Shown: in pieces, positions 10,751 through 21,048 of the stretch
Position numbering within the stretch: position 1 is the stretch's first letter
Layout: every line of letters begins with the position of its first letter
Source: Flammula alnicola
Lineage: Eukaryota; Basidiomycota; Agaricomycetes; Agaricales; Strophariaceae
NCBI GenBank assembly: GCA_015499995.1
Contig: JADNRV010000386.1
Span: 1 to 41,006, forward strand
Direction: 5' to 3'
Length of the DNA: 41,006 nucleotides
Notes under the pieces: generated by a model
Told to the model about the DNA's origin: nothing
What the model saw: the letters and a program-made list of their open reading frames with translations, nothing else
Databases searched by the model: none
Translations under genes and position numbers: made by a program

Positions 10751-12277
10751 TGCAGAGAAGGAAGAGAGAAGAGAGACGAATGATTAGCGACACCTAGGCG
10801 AAGTATTTGATATCTAAAGGACTTACTAGTTATCGGGGGCCATGACGGAGCTCCTGGTGGTGGCGATCGGCGGGGGAATGCGGGGAAGTCTTGGGATGGT
10901 CTTGGGAGCCGGGTACAGTCCCCTGTGGCTTTATGATGTTCCACACTGCCCCGTTCGCGAGCTCTCTAACAAATGCCTTATTCAGCCCAAGGAAAACACA
11001 GGGAAAACACTCTCATTTGGGGTTCACTGCCGACAGCGGAAGGAACCACATTTGGGCAACTGAGCATGTGCCAAGTGGTTCACTGCCCACAGCCTCCCAT
11101 TCAGTCCTCCACAAGAAATTCGCAGAGATAAAAAAGGCGGAGATTAAGCGATACTTGTATCATCGCGTCGCTGGTGTAGCTCGCGACGTGGATGCCGGTA
11201 AAGAGAGTTGGTGTATTTTGAATTGAGCTTCGGCTCTTCTTGCGCCCTGACCAATCTCGGAACGGCACCAGTAATTTGTATTTTACACGCGTACAGTGCC
11301 CATCACCACCTCGCATCACCTGGTTTGGCAGGGAACAAACAAAAACACACATTTGATAACTACATTTTCCCGGATACCCCAAATTTGTCAAAAACACTGG
11401 GAATGTGCTTAGATTCATGAGGGCAATCATTGGTGTGAATCTCAAGTCGATCGGACAAGTTTTCAAAATTCCGGCCTTAGAAAAGTGAAACAAACCCTAA
11501 CCCTCTGTCACAACCTACTATATAAGGTATGTTACAGTCACGGTCACACTTACCCAAAGCTACCACCCAACCCTACAGAGCCGCCGGATCAGGCAGGAAA
11601 AGGGGATTTTTGGCCGAAAACCTCATAAACATTGTTTCCTGCCTTTCTTCATCTTCTCTCCCTCAAATAATATAAAATTGGAGCCCTTTATTTTTTTCCC
11701 AACCCCGAAAAAGTGAAACACCGTGGGAAAAAATGAGAAAACGCGTAAATCGCATTCTTTTCATGGGTTTCCTTCCTAAGAAAATCAGAAAAATTCTACA
11801 AAAAATTTCTCGGCACCAAACAGGAGGTGTTGGAGAGGTGGTGATGGGCACTGTAAACACGGAATCTGAATGTTTGAAATTCGAAGCCGTTTCCCCACAT
11901 TTCCCCACTCCATGGATGACACAGAGCATATGTTCTGGAATCTGGAGAAGTCTGGAGGCCTGAGCTTGAAGGAGGTAGAAACGTCATCGACAAGCATATC
12001 AAAAACATATCTCTCCTTGCGGCGATTAAAGGGACTCCAGTAAGCCCAAGCACCACATCCACCACAAGATCCCGGCCGAGCGCGCAATAATGTTTTGCTG
12101 TCCAATACATATTTCGATGATCATCGGGATATATATTTCAAGCGTAACGACCGGGTGGGTATAAAATACTATACAATACAGCATACAGATGTAGACCACA
12201 CGAACCCAAGAGTTCAAAAAGATACACGGAGAAAAAAGCTCAAAAGCTCTCTATTTTTTTTCTTCAGTCACCGCCGA
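10751..12277. other. intergenic, no gene recognised; contains a long inverted repeat
   Basis: Only short unrelated open frames are present. The section next to 10750 is the leader and promoter of the carnitine acetyltransferase. Farther right are a 21-bp inverted repeat pair (annotated separately) and short repeated phrases such as GGTTCACTGCC near 11022 and 11080 and GAAAAAGTGAAACA-like words near 11480 and 11708. I see no coding signal. Confidence 0.4.
11292..11855. repeat. perfect 21-bp inverted repeat separated by 522 bp
   Basis: TACAGTGCCCATCACCACCTC at 11292-11312 is present as its exact reverse complement at 11835-11855. Similarity continues weakly inward (CACCT..TTTGG). It could be the ends of a degraded element or two copies of a dispersed repeat in opposite orientation. 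No flanking direct repeat was found. Confidence 0.45.
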
Positions 12278-14147
12278 CTAAGTAATGACCTGGATATTGA
12301 TAGGCTGGCAGCTATCCAGAGTGTAATGCGGGTGGCCGGTAACAGGCGAAAACACCACATCCACCCGAGCGTTCGCACTCGTATTCGTGCAGAGCGAGAA
12401 CGCATCCGCTTTTCCGTTGAATGCCAATAGAGGCGGGCTGCCGACCGGAGCGGCGTTATCCGTCTATGGGAGCAGGTTAAAAGTCCGGAACAAATCTAGA
12501 ACGATACACGGCAACTCACCACAGTGCAGTATGTCTGCGATCCCGGGAACGCAGGAACAGAGGCCACGAAATTCGGCGACTCGCCATCGCTCGTTGGCGT
12601 CGAGGTCATCTGCTCGGTCGCAACGACGACCGAATGAGGCATAACTATCGAATTCGACAGGCTCAGCGCCGGCCACTCCGTGCAACAGGCTGTACAGGCC
12701 TATTCGTACCAACGGATCAGCCTCGGTAAACCAGGAAAATACAACAGAGGAAGAACGCACAGAAAGGATCGTCCAAATCACATTCTGCACCATTTCCACC
12801 GCGACCACCTTCAGCGGCACCGTCGATGGCCCCGTCGTCGGCGGGTTCTTAAACTGCGCTTGAAGCGTAAAGTTCCCCAGCGTCGTCGCCGAACATGTCT
12901 GCGGCCCGGGCGCCACACCTGACGGCGAGAACTGGTAGATGGCCAGCCGATTTGCGTTGCCGCAGTACTCGGCGTGCGTCGCGGAACACACCATACGGCA
13001 ATCCGCGTCTCCGACGCGTTGTGTCGGGGCATGGATCGCATTGTCACACCCTACATTAATTTGGATAATGAAATTAATAATATGGTCATGAGTTCATGTT
13101 GTGATGAAGAATGAATGATATCTGTGGCACAGACCGTGATGGGGCTAAATGGTAAAACACGTACAGCATTCGTGCCCGTTTTCTAGACCTGCGTTGAGGA
13201 ACCCGCCTGCAGCTTGGCATGCAGCCGTGCACGACTCGGCAGTTGTCCCACCAGGGATGTTGACTCCGGTACCGAGCGTTCTCGCTGCCGTAGTATCGCT
13301 GTAGTTATGTCGGTATCAGCGACCCCTCTGATTTTTTCTTGGCGAAAAGAGAAGGCGAAGACAGGCGAAGACTCACGTGAAACACCCTTGATATGTCCAC
13401 AATCCCTGTCCTTCCGTGACACTTTGCACAATCACAGGCGGCGGTTGGTTGCTCTGGAAGACGTTCAACCGGACAGGCCCACCGCACGTCTCGTTCGCAT
13501 TCCCGCTGCATGCCATATCACAATCGGTCAGCGGTTCAGGTTGACTTGGTATCTGAATTGTCGAGTCGCAATCTACGAACAACGCGTTTATAAGCGACTT
13601 TGGATGTCAAAAGATGGCCGGGACTATGCTTACAGCATTCCTGGAGATGGAAACGATATACATTGAGCAATATGTGAGACAGAACAGTGTAGGATTGCTT
13701 GGCTTACCCCTACATATAAGACACGTCAATAAGACACAGACCTTGCTTCAAATTGAAATCAGGTAGACTTACGACCGAATTCCACTCCAGCGAAGATATA
13801 ATCCGAAGCATTGCAGAAATTTATGCAGGTTTCGATAGTCATAGGGTCCTGTACCAAGGAGATGGCCGCCAGAGTTCGAGAAGTGGAGATATCCCTGTAG
13901 ACGCAGCGTTGAATGTCAAGTTCGAATTGTATAAAGGAAAGGTAATCAACATACGAGAAACATCCAACAGAGGTCCAATTTGCCGGCAAGACAGCGGGAA
14001 TAGAAGGTTGAATAGTTTGACCTTGCACGTTCTAGACGAGAACACAAATTGTCAATCACGATGAGCCATTTGTCAAAGAGGATGAAAAACGCGTCATACA
14101 GGAACGAGCAGAGCCCAAGCAATCAACACCGCAACATATGGCACCAT
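12278..14147 (-). CDS. secreted protein with two WSC domains
   Basis: Model on the - strand: 14147-14100, 14031-13955, 13894-13773, 13709-13708, 13640-13634, 13572-13377, 13298-13165, 13050-12761, 12699-12520, 12463-12278; 413 aa. A signal peptide (MVPYVAVLIAWALLVP, then cleavage near VQG/QT) is followed by WSC domain 1 (VGCFSD..RTLAA, CINFC, ECYC, CDMACSGNANETCGG) and WSC domain 2 (YQGCFTD..RTLG, CTAACQAAG, HECWC, CRMVCSATHAEYCGN). A C-terminal domain of about 190 residues, not recognised and containing several cysteines, ends QPINIQVIT. WSC is an eight-cysteine carbohydrate-binding module known from yeast stress sensors and fungal exo-enzymes. With no membrane segment after the WSC domains, this is probably an extracellular wall- or polysaccharide-binding protein. 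Joining domain 1 in frame requires a 7-nt exon and a 2-nt exon, each bounded by good splice sites. Confidence 0.85.
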
Positions 14148-14511
14148 CTTCGAAGTCGATGCAAAATGCAAAGGACAGACGGAAAGTGACACGTCCTTCG
14201 ACGACGCGTACAAGTCGCCCTGGATCCGGCTTGCTTTATACCTCCGCGCCCAAGATATCCCAACCACGAAAATCCCATCCCTTCATCCTCGAAGAGACAA
14301 TGGCACAGGCACATCAAAGAAACCGATGCGAAGATAGCCCTTCGAGACCCCAGGAACGAAAACGAACGAATGACACGCAGCGGAAGTCGAAGTGAAGTTG
14401 AAGGCAGCTCGATCCTCTCATGCTTGTCATGGCTGAAGTAAGACGCAGAAGGGGGCTGGCTGGCTGGACAGGGCAACGGTACAGGGACATCGGAAGTCGA
14501 TGGACTTCTAT
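14148..14511. other. promoter and leader region of the WSC gene
   Basis: This 364-bp gap lies between the start of the WSC gene and the stop of the next - strand gene. Open frames here are short and run out into neighbouring genes. I see no clear TATA element and no further feature. Confidence 0.35.
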
Positions 14512-15011
14512 CTAACGCGCCGTGATAAGTGCGGCTTGAGGGGCGGAGAGGTGATTGGCGGACGTTTGCATCATAGGTCTCTGACAGCAAGACGCGGAAT
14601 CGCAAACGAAACACGTGGACCCGTCGTTCGAACAGAATACGAGAATCGCAGGCACTTCATTGATGTTGGTGATGGGAATCTGGTCGACGTGGTACTTAGA
14701 CGTGTAGGCCATGACGCCGGACTCTTCCTTCAAGTAGGTTATAATTTCCTTCGATGACCATGACCGATCACTGGGGGAGAACTGTCAGTCTGGCCTCCAA
14801 ATCGTGTGAGTGTACTTACCTGAAGCTGATAGTGATTGAAAAAAACTGTATCGTATCCATTCACGGATCTATCGAAGTAATTTTTGTTGTCGTTGACGTG
14901 GCGCACTTGAGCGAGGGAACTTTGTCGTAACGAGACTTCCGTCTTCGGCTGAATTGACATTAGAACATATGGTGAGAGATGTCGAACTGAAATGCCACTT
15001 ACACTTTTCAT
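14512..15011 (-). CDS. protein of unknown function, 5' end unresolved
   Basis: Three pieces join in frame on the - strand: 15011-15003 (MKS), 14948-14820 and 14781-14512, giving 135 aa. The two introns are GT-AG, 54 and 38 nt; the second is unusually short. The product contains VRHVNDNKNYFDRSVNGYDT, DRSWSSKEIITYLKEESGV and a cysteine-containing tail (VFCSNDGSTCFVCDSASCC). I recognise no family. The first exon is only three codons, so more exons probably lie upstream. The frame from 15311 to about 15045 (DAISPFDIPDVPVMVWTT) looks coding, but I could not join it without breaking the frame. The true gene may be longer or may be decaying. Confidence 0.4.
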
Positions 15012-16292
15012 AATGTCAGGAATGATCCTTCAGCCTGACCATAATCATGAAGCGATTTTCCGAATAAACGAACGTCTGTTGGAAATAATGTATGAATCTT
15101 TTAGCAGAATGATGGCCGCTGCCTTTCGTGTGGCGAACCCGGTACCAGGAGTGGTCCAAACCATCACTGGCACGTCCGGAATGTCAAATGGTGAGATGGC
15201 ATCAGCGACCTGACAATGACAGAGTTCTATCAGCGCAGATGGGTGATACACGGCGAAGAATTTACCGACGGAGGATATAGATATTTTCGAGTATTTCAGC
15301 AGCTGAGGCACGCTGACTCCTATGCTTCTTGCTCTCCCAACGTTCCTCGGTTGCAGTACGAGGCACTTTATCTGCCTATCCCTCGCGGCTATTTCCAGTG
15401 CGATTCAGCGGGTCGTGGGTTCAGACAGCACAAGTATAGTCAATCATGCGTCCTTGAAAGTCGCGCTGCCGCCACCTCATCTATTCCGTATATAAACTGG
15501 CCAGCACTTCAATCGAAGCAAGAGGGAAGATGGTTGTTGACGGAGAGGAAGAACGCATCCGATAATGTTGACCACTGCAGCCTTGCGGCCGTTAACCTGC
15601 TAATCAACACGTGACCTATCGCGCGACGCGATGTGATTCATAAACAGTGCACTGAACGCGCCGCGCGGTCCAAGACAAGACAGAAATATTGGCTCCAATG
15701 GTATTGCGATATTTAAATAGTACTTGGGGTTATAACCCGCTGTTCAACTTGGCAGAACAATTCAAGTTACATACAAAGAATCACGTATGATAATAATGGC
15801 TTGTACGATATGATTGACCATGTCTCTGTTCCGACGGGGTTTAGTATTCGAACGTGGCTTCCTGGCTTTCAAATCTGCACCCACCACGCATTCTTTTCTG
15901 GTCCAGCCCAGGTGGCGGAATCATCCTGTAAAGTTTTCTAGAATTTCTATTGTTATTGCCGTTCTAAGTAGTTGGCATCGACTCATGATCAGACGGCGCA
16001 GTTAACGTCTGAACTTAGAGATGCTGTTAAGGAACCTAAGTCGTTGGGTACATTGTCTTAACATTTATTGCCTTTATTGAATAATTGATTGCAGAGCACA
16101 TTTAGCGATGCAGGCCCCGGCAGCAGGGAATGATGATGGACGCCGGAAATAGCCGACGGCTCTTTCTAATCAACTAGGCATTAGGCGCCCGTTGATCGAT
16201 CTTGCAAGACGCAACAACAACTGCCCTTGGTCCATCCGCCGTCTCTTCTTGAACCGACCTCCCCCTTAGGCCAAAGTGTCAAACCATTCTCC
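15012..16292. other. unresolved coding-like fragments, then intergenic sequence
   Basis: The part below about 15450 holds - strand fragments that may be 5' exons of the preceding gene. A TATATA word lies near 15490 on that strand. From about 15600 to 16292 I see no gene or element. The last part is the promoter side of the double-stranded-RNA-binding gene. Confidence 0.35.
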
Positions 16293-17286
16293 ATGATGTT
16301 GGGTCCTAACAGTCGTAAGCACCCGTCACTCAGCCGAGGCTGGCCTATCTTTGTCCGATTCCTTGTCGCATTCTCATCACCACCATTGCCTAGGCTCATC
16401 TTCGTCGCGGAGCACGGGGGAAAGCGCAAGGCGCAGTAAGAAAGGCGAACCTAAGCCTCGCGCTGTGTCGCAGCTTCCCCCGAAGGACTTGCTTGAGGGC
16501 CCGCTCCGTACCGAATCATACATCAAGCAGGAGCATAACAAATCATCTGTACCATTGAAGCCCCTCTTTCGCGAGGCACCCATAGGCATTTTAAACAATT
16601 TATACGTGACTGTCAAAGGGGAGCTGCCCAATTATGTTACTGTCCATGGCACGGTTATGGATGGAAACCACAGGATGCATGTCCATAGGTAAGCTGTAAC
16701 ACTTTTGCTTTGTTCTAGAAGGTGTTTTCATACCCTATCGTCCATCACTATCAAGGACTACTGTTCAGATTGACGTTGAGCCCCCCATCATTGGAATCGG
16801 GGATCATCCGGTGAAGAAGCAGTCTACAAGTCTAGCAGCTCTTTCTGCGGTCTATCAATTGCAAGAATTGGGTATGGTACGGGCCGTCTTATTCCTCTGC
16901 TTGTAATATCACACTTATTGTCTTTTCAGCTTCAAAATCCTAAAAAGATCATACCCAGTAAGTCGCACGAGATGACGACTGAGACGCTTTCGGATGGCTC
17001 GTCGGTCGTTTATGAGCAAGCACGCGACTTCATGGACTATTACTGTCGACGGTACAAGTTTTCTCCTCCCAATATCGAATATGTTTATACACATGAAGGA
17101 CACTGGGAGGCCATCATGACCGTTGGTGGGCGGCGTATCGGTTTGGGCTCAGCCTCGAACAAGACGTCCGCGTTGACAGCGTGCTTTTTGGACGTCACGA
17201 AGTATCTCGAGAGCTGCGATCCATACCTGTGGAAGGTCTACCTCAAAGGCACCAAGGAACCGAGAGTGCCTAGGTCTTTCGCCTAG
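16293..17286 (+). CDS. protein with two double-stranded-RNA-binding modules; may be a helicase N-terminus
   Basis: Model: 16293-16314, 16394-16688, 16756-16876, 16930-17286; 264 aa, all GT-AG introns. After a basic, serine-rich start, module 1 has the dsRBM layout: APIGILNNLY, then NYVTVHGTV, a beta strand VHRTTVQIDVE, the loop GIGDHPVKKQ, and the helix TSLAALSAVYQL. Module 2 repeats it: ARDFMDYYCRRYKF, NIEYVYTHEGHWEAIMTV, GLGSASNKTS and a closing helix. dsRBMs bind duplex RNA by shape. In fungi, two such modules often precede a DExH helicase. Here the frame ends after module 2 (PRVPRSFA) and no helicase motif follows, so this is either a stand-alone RNA-binding protein or a truncated relative. 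The module assignment rests on pattern, not on a profile search. Confidence 0.65.
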
Positions 17287-17396
17287 GACGAGGCAGCAGG
17301 CGGTGGGTGGTTAGCCGAAATAGACACATATGCGTCCCTCGCAGGCTGGACGGACTGATAATTACACATTTTTTGCCCATCGTTGAGTCAGGTTGA

Positions 17397-17818
17397 GTCT
17401 TGGCCAGTGTTGTACCTAAGGCTTAAAGGTTAATAATGTTTAAGGCTTAAATACATATTAAGGTTAAGGGTTAGTATCAATCAAAAACATTAATAACCCT
17501 TAATGAAGTCTTAAGAACCAATGAGCCATGAATTATGAGTAACTGCAGCAGACTTGAAATTGACCAGATGAACCAGTTGCTATGTATGAAAAAAGCTCTG
17601 TAAAATACAAATTTCAATTTCTAGCTTTGGTGTCATTTTGTGTAATGCCTTTGCCATAAAGTCAGGTGTGGCAATAGTGTTGCATTTTTTCTCACGGCCC
17701 CCCAAGCCCTTAATAACCCCTTAAAATGAAGTCTTATTAAGGGGTCGTATTTAAGTCCTAAGGCTTAAGGAAAAAAATTGGGGTTAATAACCCCTTAGAA
17801 AACAACACTGGTCTTGGC
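17397..17818. mobile_element. hAT-type MITE with 8-bp target-site duplication
   Basis: The 8-mer GTCTTGGC occurs at 17397-17404 and 17811-17818. Between them, a 406-bp element (17405-17810) begins CAGTGTTGTACCTAAGG and ends with the reverse complement of CAGTGTTGTTTTCTAAGG. An 8-bp duplication with CAGTG termini is the signature of the hAT superfamily. The body is full of TTAAGG/CCTTAA words and a GGGGTTATTAACCCC palindrome and has no ORF, so it is non-autonomous. It lies 110 bp after the stop codon of the RNA-binding gene. Confidence 0.8.
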
Positions 17819-19404
17819 CGGCGGCCTCTCAAACGACGAGAGTCCCGAATCTGCGTCCCATTACAATATGTAACTTGAACTTCCGAGAACCTTGGAAACC
17901 TTCGAAGTGACAAGTCGAGGACACTACATATGTATAAATGACATTACTTGTGTTAGCGGGCCACCGCTTTGCGTGGCAGTACGACTCTTTTCCTTTTGGA
18001 TATTTTGATGTTTTTATTTTTATTCTTTAAATAAACAGACTTAATTTTACTTACAGTATGTCTACTTGAACAATAAATAAATTTTATGTATAAATTTAGA
18101 AATCATTATTTAATTAAATAACACCATGATTGTTTATGTCAGCACTTTTTTCGAAGTGCTGACATAAACACTCAAATTTAAATTTATTATTTTAATTAAA
18201 TAATTTAAGTTATGTGATTTAATATGTAAGACATAGAGGAGCATCTGAGGATCTCGAAGCCTTCTGAAGGCTTCGAGATGGCGGGAATGATCTTTAGTCT
18301 ATTATTAGATGCTACATATTGGGCAATATCCGCATTTTTCAGGCCAAAGTTTAAGTTTGGCCTGAATAATTGAGTGGCATCCGTATATTGGAAACACCGG
18401 TGGTGATCGACACCATCAAACACCAGCGGCAAACACCGGGGCACGTGTCCCCACCAGGATGCGTGAGCTCATCATTGCTAACAATGACCAGTAGATATTG
18501 AAGCCTCATACAGCTGAGATAGAGGCACTACAGCCAATATATTTATATTACACAACTATTTTAGTAGTTGGTATATTTATTTTATATCAAAATGGAACTG
18601 GAAAATATAATCTCAATTGTGATTTATAACAGCTTCTGCTGCCACAGACGCTTTGCTTTTTGGTGGTAGCATTATGTTAATAACATAGCAAGGTAGTTTT
18701 TTAATATGGCGGGGAAGTTTTAGAAGTGCGCTGAGCATTTGAAGGCCCGAGCAATGGGTGGGCGGGTTGCAGCTTGGGTAAATTTTGGTTTGATGCTCTT
18801 AAACTTTACAAAACATACCAAAAATGGCATGGGCACTGAAGCTACATTACTACATTGAATAGGCAACTTTTCTATATGGTGAGAACAATTAAAGCACCTG
18901 CTGAATGTCCAAATCTATGAGCGCTGTGCAGGCAGGGCAAGGCGGGCGGCTGACGGAACTACACTACACCAAATTGGACATCTGCTGATCTGCTGACAAG
19001 GCTTATGGAAGGCTTAGGTCATCTTCGGGGCTTGCCACCATCGACACCACCAGTGAACAATGCCGGTGTTTCCCAGAACATCCAGGAACTCAGAACTCCA
19101 TATTTTTGTGGACTCCATGGACTCGGTCACATGCCACCCCGCCGGCGTCTTCCCCAGCTCACAAAGCCAAACATCGCCCCGCCTTTGTCCGCCACGCTCA
19201 AATCCGCCGCTCACCACCATTGCACCAGCCACCGCCGACCGTTCCCGCCCCCAATCCTGCCACAACACCGGCTTCTCAGTGGTTCTAGGGGCTCCTTTCA
19301 TTCTCGAATTCTCGCCTTTGCCAAACAACAGCAACATATCCGATGATCGCCCGACAGCGCCCCGGCGGCGCTTCCTCAGCCATACGGTTATCCTCATCGA
19401 CCTC
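17819..19404. other. intergenic, no gene recognised
   Basis: AT-rich sequence with a cluster of palindromes (annotated separately). At its right end, 19005-19409, frames are open on both strands, but their composition is simply P, S and R rich. No domain is seen. The retrotransposon is inserted in this part. Confidence 0.35.
18131..18687. repeat. cluster of small perfect palindromes
   Basis: Within about 560 bp there are inverted repeats at 18131-18170 (17-bp arms, 6-nt loop), 18251-18279 (14-bp arms, 1-nt spacer), 18340-18364 (9-bp arms, 7-nt loop), 18401-18415 (5-bp arms), 18472-18487 (6-bp arms), 18553-18570 (6-bp arms) and 18673-18687 (7-bp arms, 1-nt spacer). The first three are long enough to be very unlikely by chance. 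They have no clear relation to a gene. Confidence 0.6.
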
Positions 19405-19409
19405 GCCGT
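19405..19409. other. target-site duplication of the retrotransposon, left copy
   Basis: GCCGT directly before the left LTR, matched by GCCGT at 27186-27190 directly after the right LTR. A 5-bp duplication is normal for Ty3/gypsy integrases and shows that the element inserted here as a unit. Confidence 0.9.
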
Positions 19410-19903
19410 TGTTACGATGTTCAAGTAACAACGTTAAAGATAAGCGTTCTTATCTCTAAGTGATACCTTAATCGTATCTTCAAGCAACTGCTAAGTCGAT
19501 CGTTCGTACTTAGAGGTTGGACTCGAACCAACTTAAGTATTCGTGAGCTTTGTTATAAGAAGACTTGGCTGTTGCCGTGTATTCTCAAGAACTAGCTAAA
19601 GAACAAGTATACGAACTATTGTACTTTATACTAGTTAAAGGTGCGAACGGACCAAGTGTCAGCATATCGGAAGCGTAGCTAAATGACTCCTCTAGAGTCA
19701 GAAGAGAACAGTACAGTAAGCCAAAGGGTATGCCGATGATAATCGTATCGTCGGGCTAAATATAGTACATACTAAAAGTAGACTCGGAACCGGAAAGGTA
19801 CTCATAACGGAACGGAATTGTCCAGTACTGCTGGGCTACATTACGAGACAGACAAGAAGTAGATAAGATAAAGAAAAATGGGACGGGCTGACGAACCGTA
19901 ACA
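19410..19903 (-). repeat. 3' LTR of the chromovirus
   Basis: 494 bp, same length and, by eye, same sequence as 26692-27185 (constant offset of 7282). It starts TGTTACG and ends CGTAACA, a 7-bp terminal inverted repeat. Confidence 0.93.
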
Positions 19904-19912
19904 TTACCCCCC
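19904..19912 (-). other. polypurine tract before the 3' LTR
   Basis: On the element's sense strand the bases next to the 3' LTR are GGGGGGTAA, preceded by CA. A purine run in this place primes plus-strand DNA synthesis. It is short, so the call rests mainly on position. Confidence 0.5.
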
Positions 19913-19937
19913 TGTTATGGTCGAGATTCCAGCTCGA

Positions 19938-20999
19938 CTAGTTCCCGTACGGTTCGCCGGAGATGTTGGCCTCTGCTTCTGGATCTAGAGAGTAGTCCCC
20001 TTCGAGTTCGATGGGACTGTCGTCGTGGGATGAGTTGCTGGAGGAACTCCAGCGCGGACAGTCCGACTGGACATGGCCGGGGCGCGCTTCATGGCAGATT
20101 CGGCAAATGAAACGGGAGCAATCCTTTTTTACGTGATCGGTGGCTCCACAGATGAAGCAAATGCGACCGTAGCGTCTAGTTGTAGAGGCGGTGGGATTGC
20201 GTGGTCGAACAGGAGCGGTTCGCCTAAGAGTACGGGGGCGCTGGTCCGGGTTTGAGGAGTTGGATGTTTCAACTGAGATAGGGAATACCCCAAGGCTGGC
20301 ATTAGCCCTGTCGACGCGTCTTCTTCTGCGAAGGGAAAATATGGGTTCGACGCGGTCAGCGAGTCCGTGCCACATAGCTTGGTCGAACGCATTGAGCGCG
20401 ATGGTGCGGTGGCGGGCTAGTTCCAGGGTGAGATTGTCGATGGTCTGGTGGGCGTTGTGAATGGCTTCGATGTTGTATTGTAAGTGATAATTTCCAGCAA
20501 CTGCTTCAATGATTTGATCGAAGTCCCTATCCGAAAGGATTTCCAATCGAAACTCTTCATAGGTAAGGAGTGGGACATGGGCCGTGGACCAGGGTGCAGG
20601 GACGGAACGACCAGTAGGGATTTCGCCGGGCTCCAAAGAACCTTGACGTGCCTGAGGACCTGGCTCCGCAGAGCGATCGGAGGCGTCAGCGGTGGCTCTA
20701 AAGTTTCGGACGGCACGATCTATGGCCGAACGTCGGGAAGCCGGGGTACCGCGGAGAGTGGGGCGATGGATAGGAATCCGATTTGGGCCGGTGGCGGGAG
20801 ACGAGGTTGCTGAGGAGATGGTTATCGCAGGGTCAGAGCTGGTAGGGACCGGGGTGGGAGAAGTCGACCTGACTGGTTCCAACGCGCTAGCTTGAGCGTT
20901 GGCATCAACGATCTGTTGGATATATTGAGAGGCCCCAGACATGTCTGAGTGACTTTGGGAATGGGGTGGCAGGATGGAATTTATCCTGCTTAAATACAA
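19938..20999 (-). CDS. accessory ORF of the chromovirus with tandem CCHC zinc knuckles
   Basis: 353 aa, or 334 if started at the second Met (20942, MSGASQYIQQ). The first 140 residues are rich in P, S, T and R and probably disordered. Residues 145-215 look helical (LLTYEEFRLEILSDRDFDQI and following). The C-terminal part carries two zinc knuckles: C281-x2-C-x4-H-x4-C294 (CFICGATDHVKKDC) and C299-x2-C-x6-H-x4-C314. An acidic tail follows. The ORF ends 34 bp before the 3' LTR. CCHC knuckles bind nucleic acid in retroelement nucleocapsids, but this element already has one in Gag. A second, separate CCHC protein after pol is not part of the standard gypsy layout. Its frame is intact although gag and pol are broken. 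A role as RNA chaperone or packaging factor is inference. Confidence 0.8.
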   Translation of the reverse strand: MYLSRINSILPPHSQSHSDMSGASQYIQQIVDANAQASALEPVRSTSPTPVPTSSDPAITISSATSSPATGPNRIPIHRPTLRGTPASRRSAIDRAVRNFRATADASDRSAEPGPQARQGSLEPGEIPTGRSVPAPWSTAHVPLLTYEEFRLEILSDRDFDQIIEAVAGNYHLQYNIEAIHNAHQTIDNLTLELARHRTIALNAFDQAMWHGLADRVEPIFSLRRRRRVDRANASLGVFPISVETSNSSNPDQRPRTLRRTAPVRPRNPTASTTRRYGRICFICGATDHVKKDCSRFICRICHEARPGHVQSDCPRWSSSSNSSHDDSPIELEGDYSLDPEAEANISGEPYGN

Positions 21000-21048
21000 T
21001 TTTTGTACGCTATGGAATCCCTTTCAACGGCTCCAGTGATCCTCTGAC

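Noticed and set aside
11490..11510. CCCTAACCCT resembling a telomere repeat
   Set aside because: Only about one and a half units, and the flanks show no other telomere-like sequence.
12464..12994. C-terminal frame continuing past 12761 in the WSC gene
   Set aside because: The unspliced reading loses the cysteine pattern. A 61-nt GT-AG intron restores a cysteine-containing frame to a clean stop at 12278.
19014..19428. Protein-coding gene at the insertion site of the retrotransposon
   Set aside because: Both strands are open with low-complexity composition and no domain. Kept only as a weak finding.
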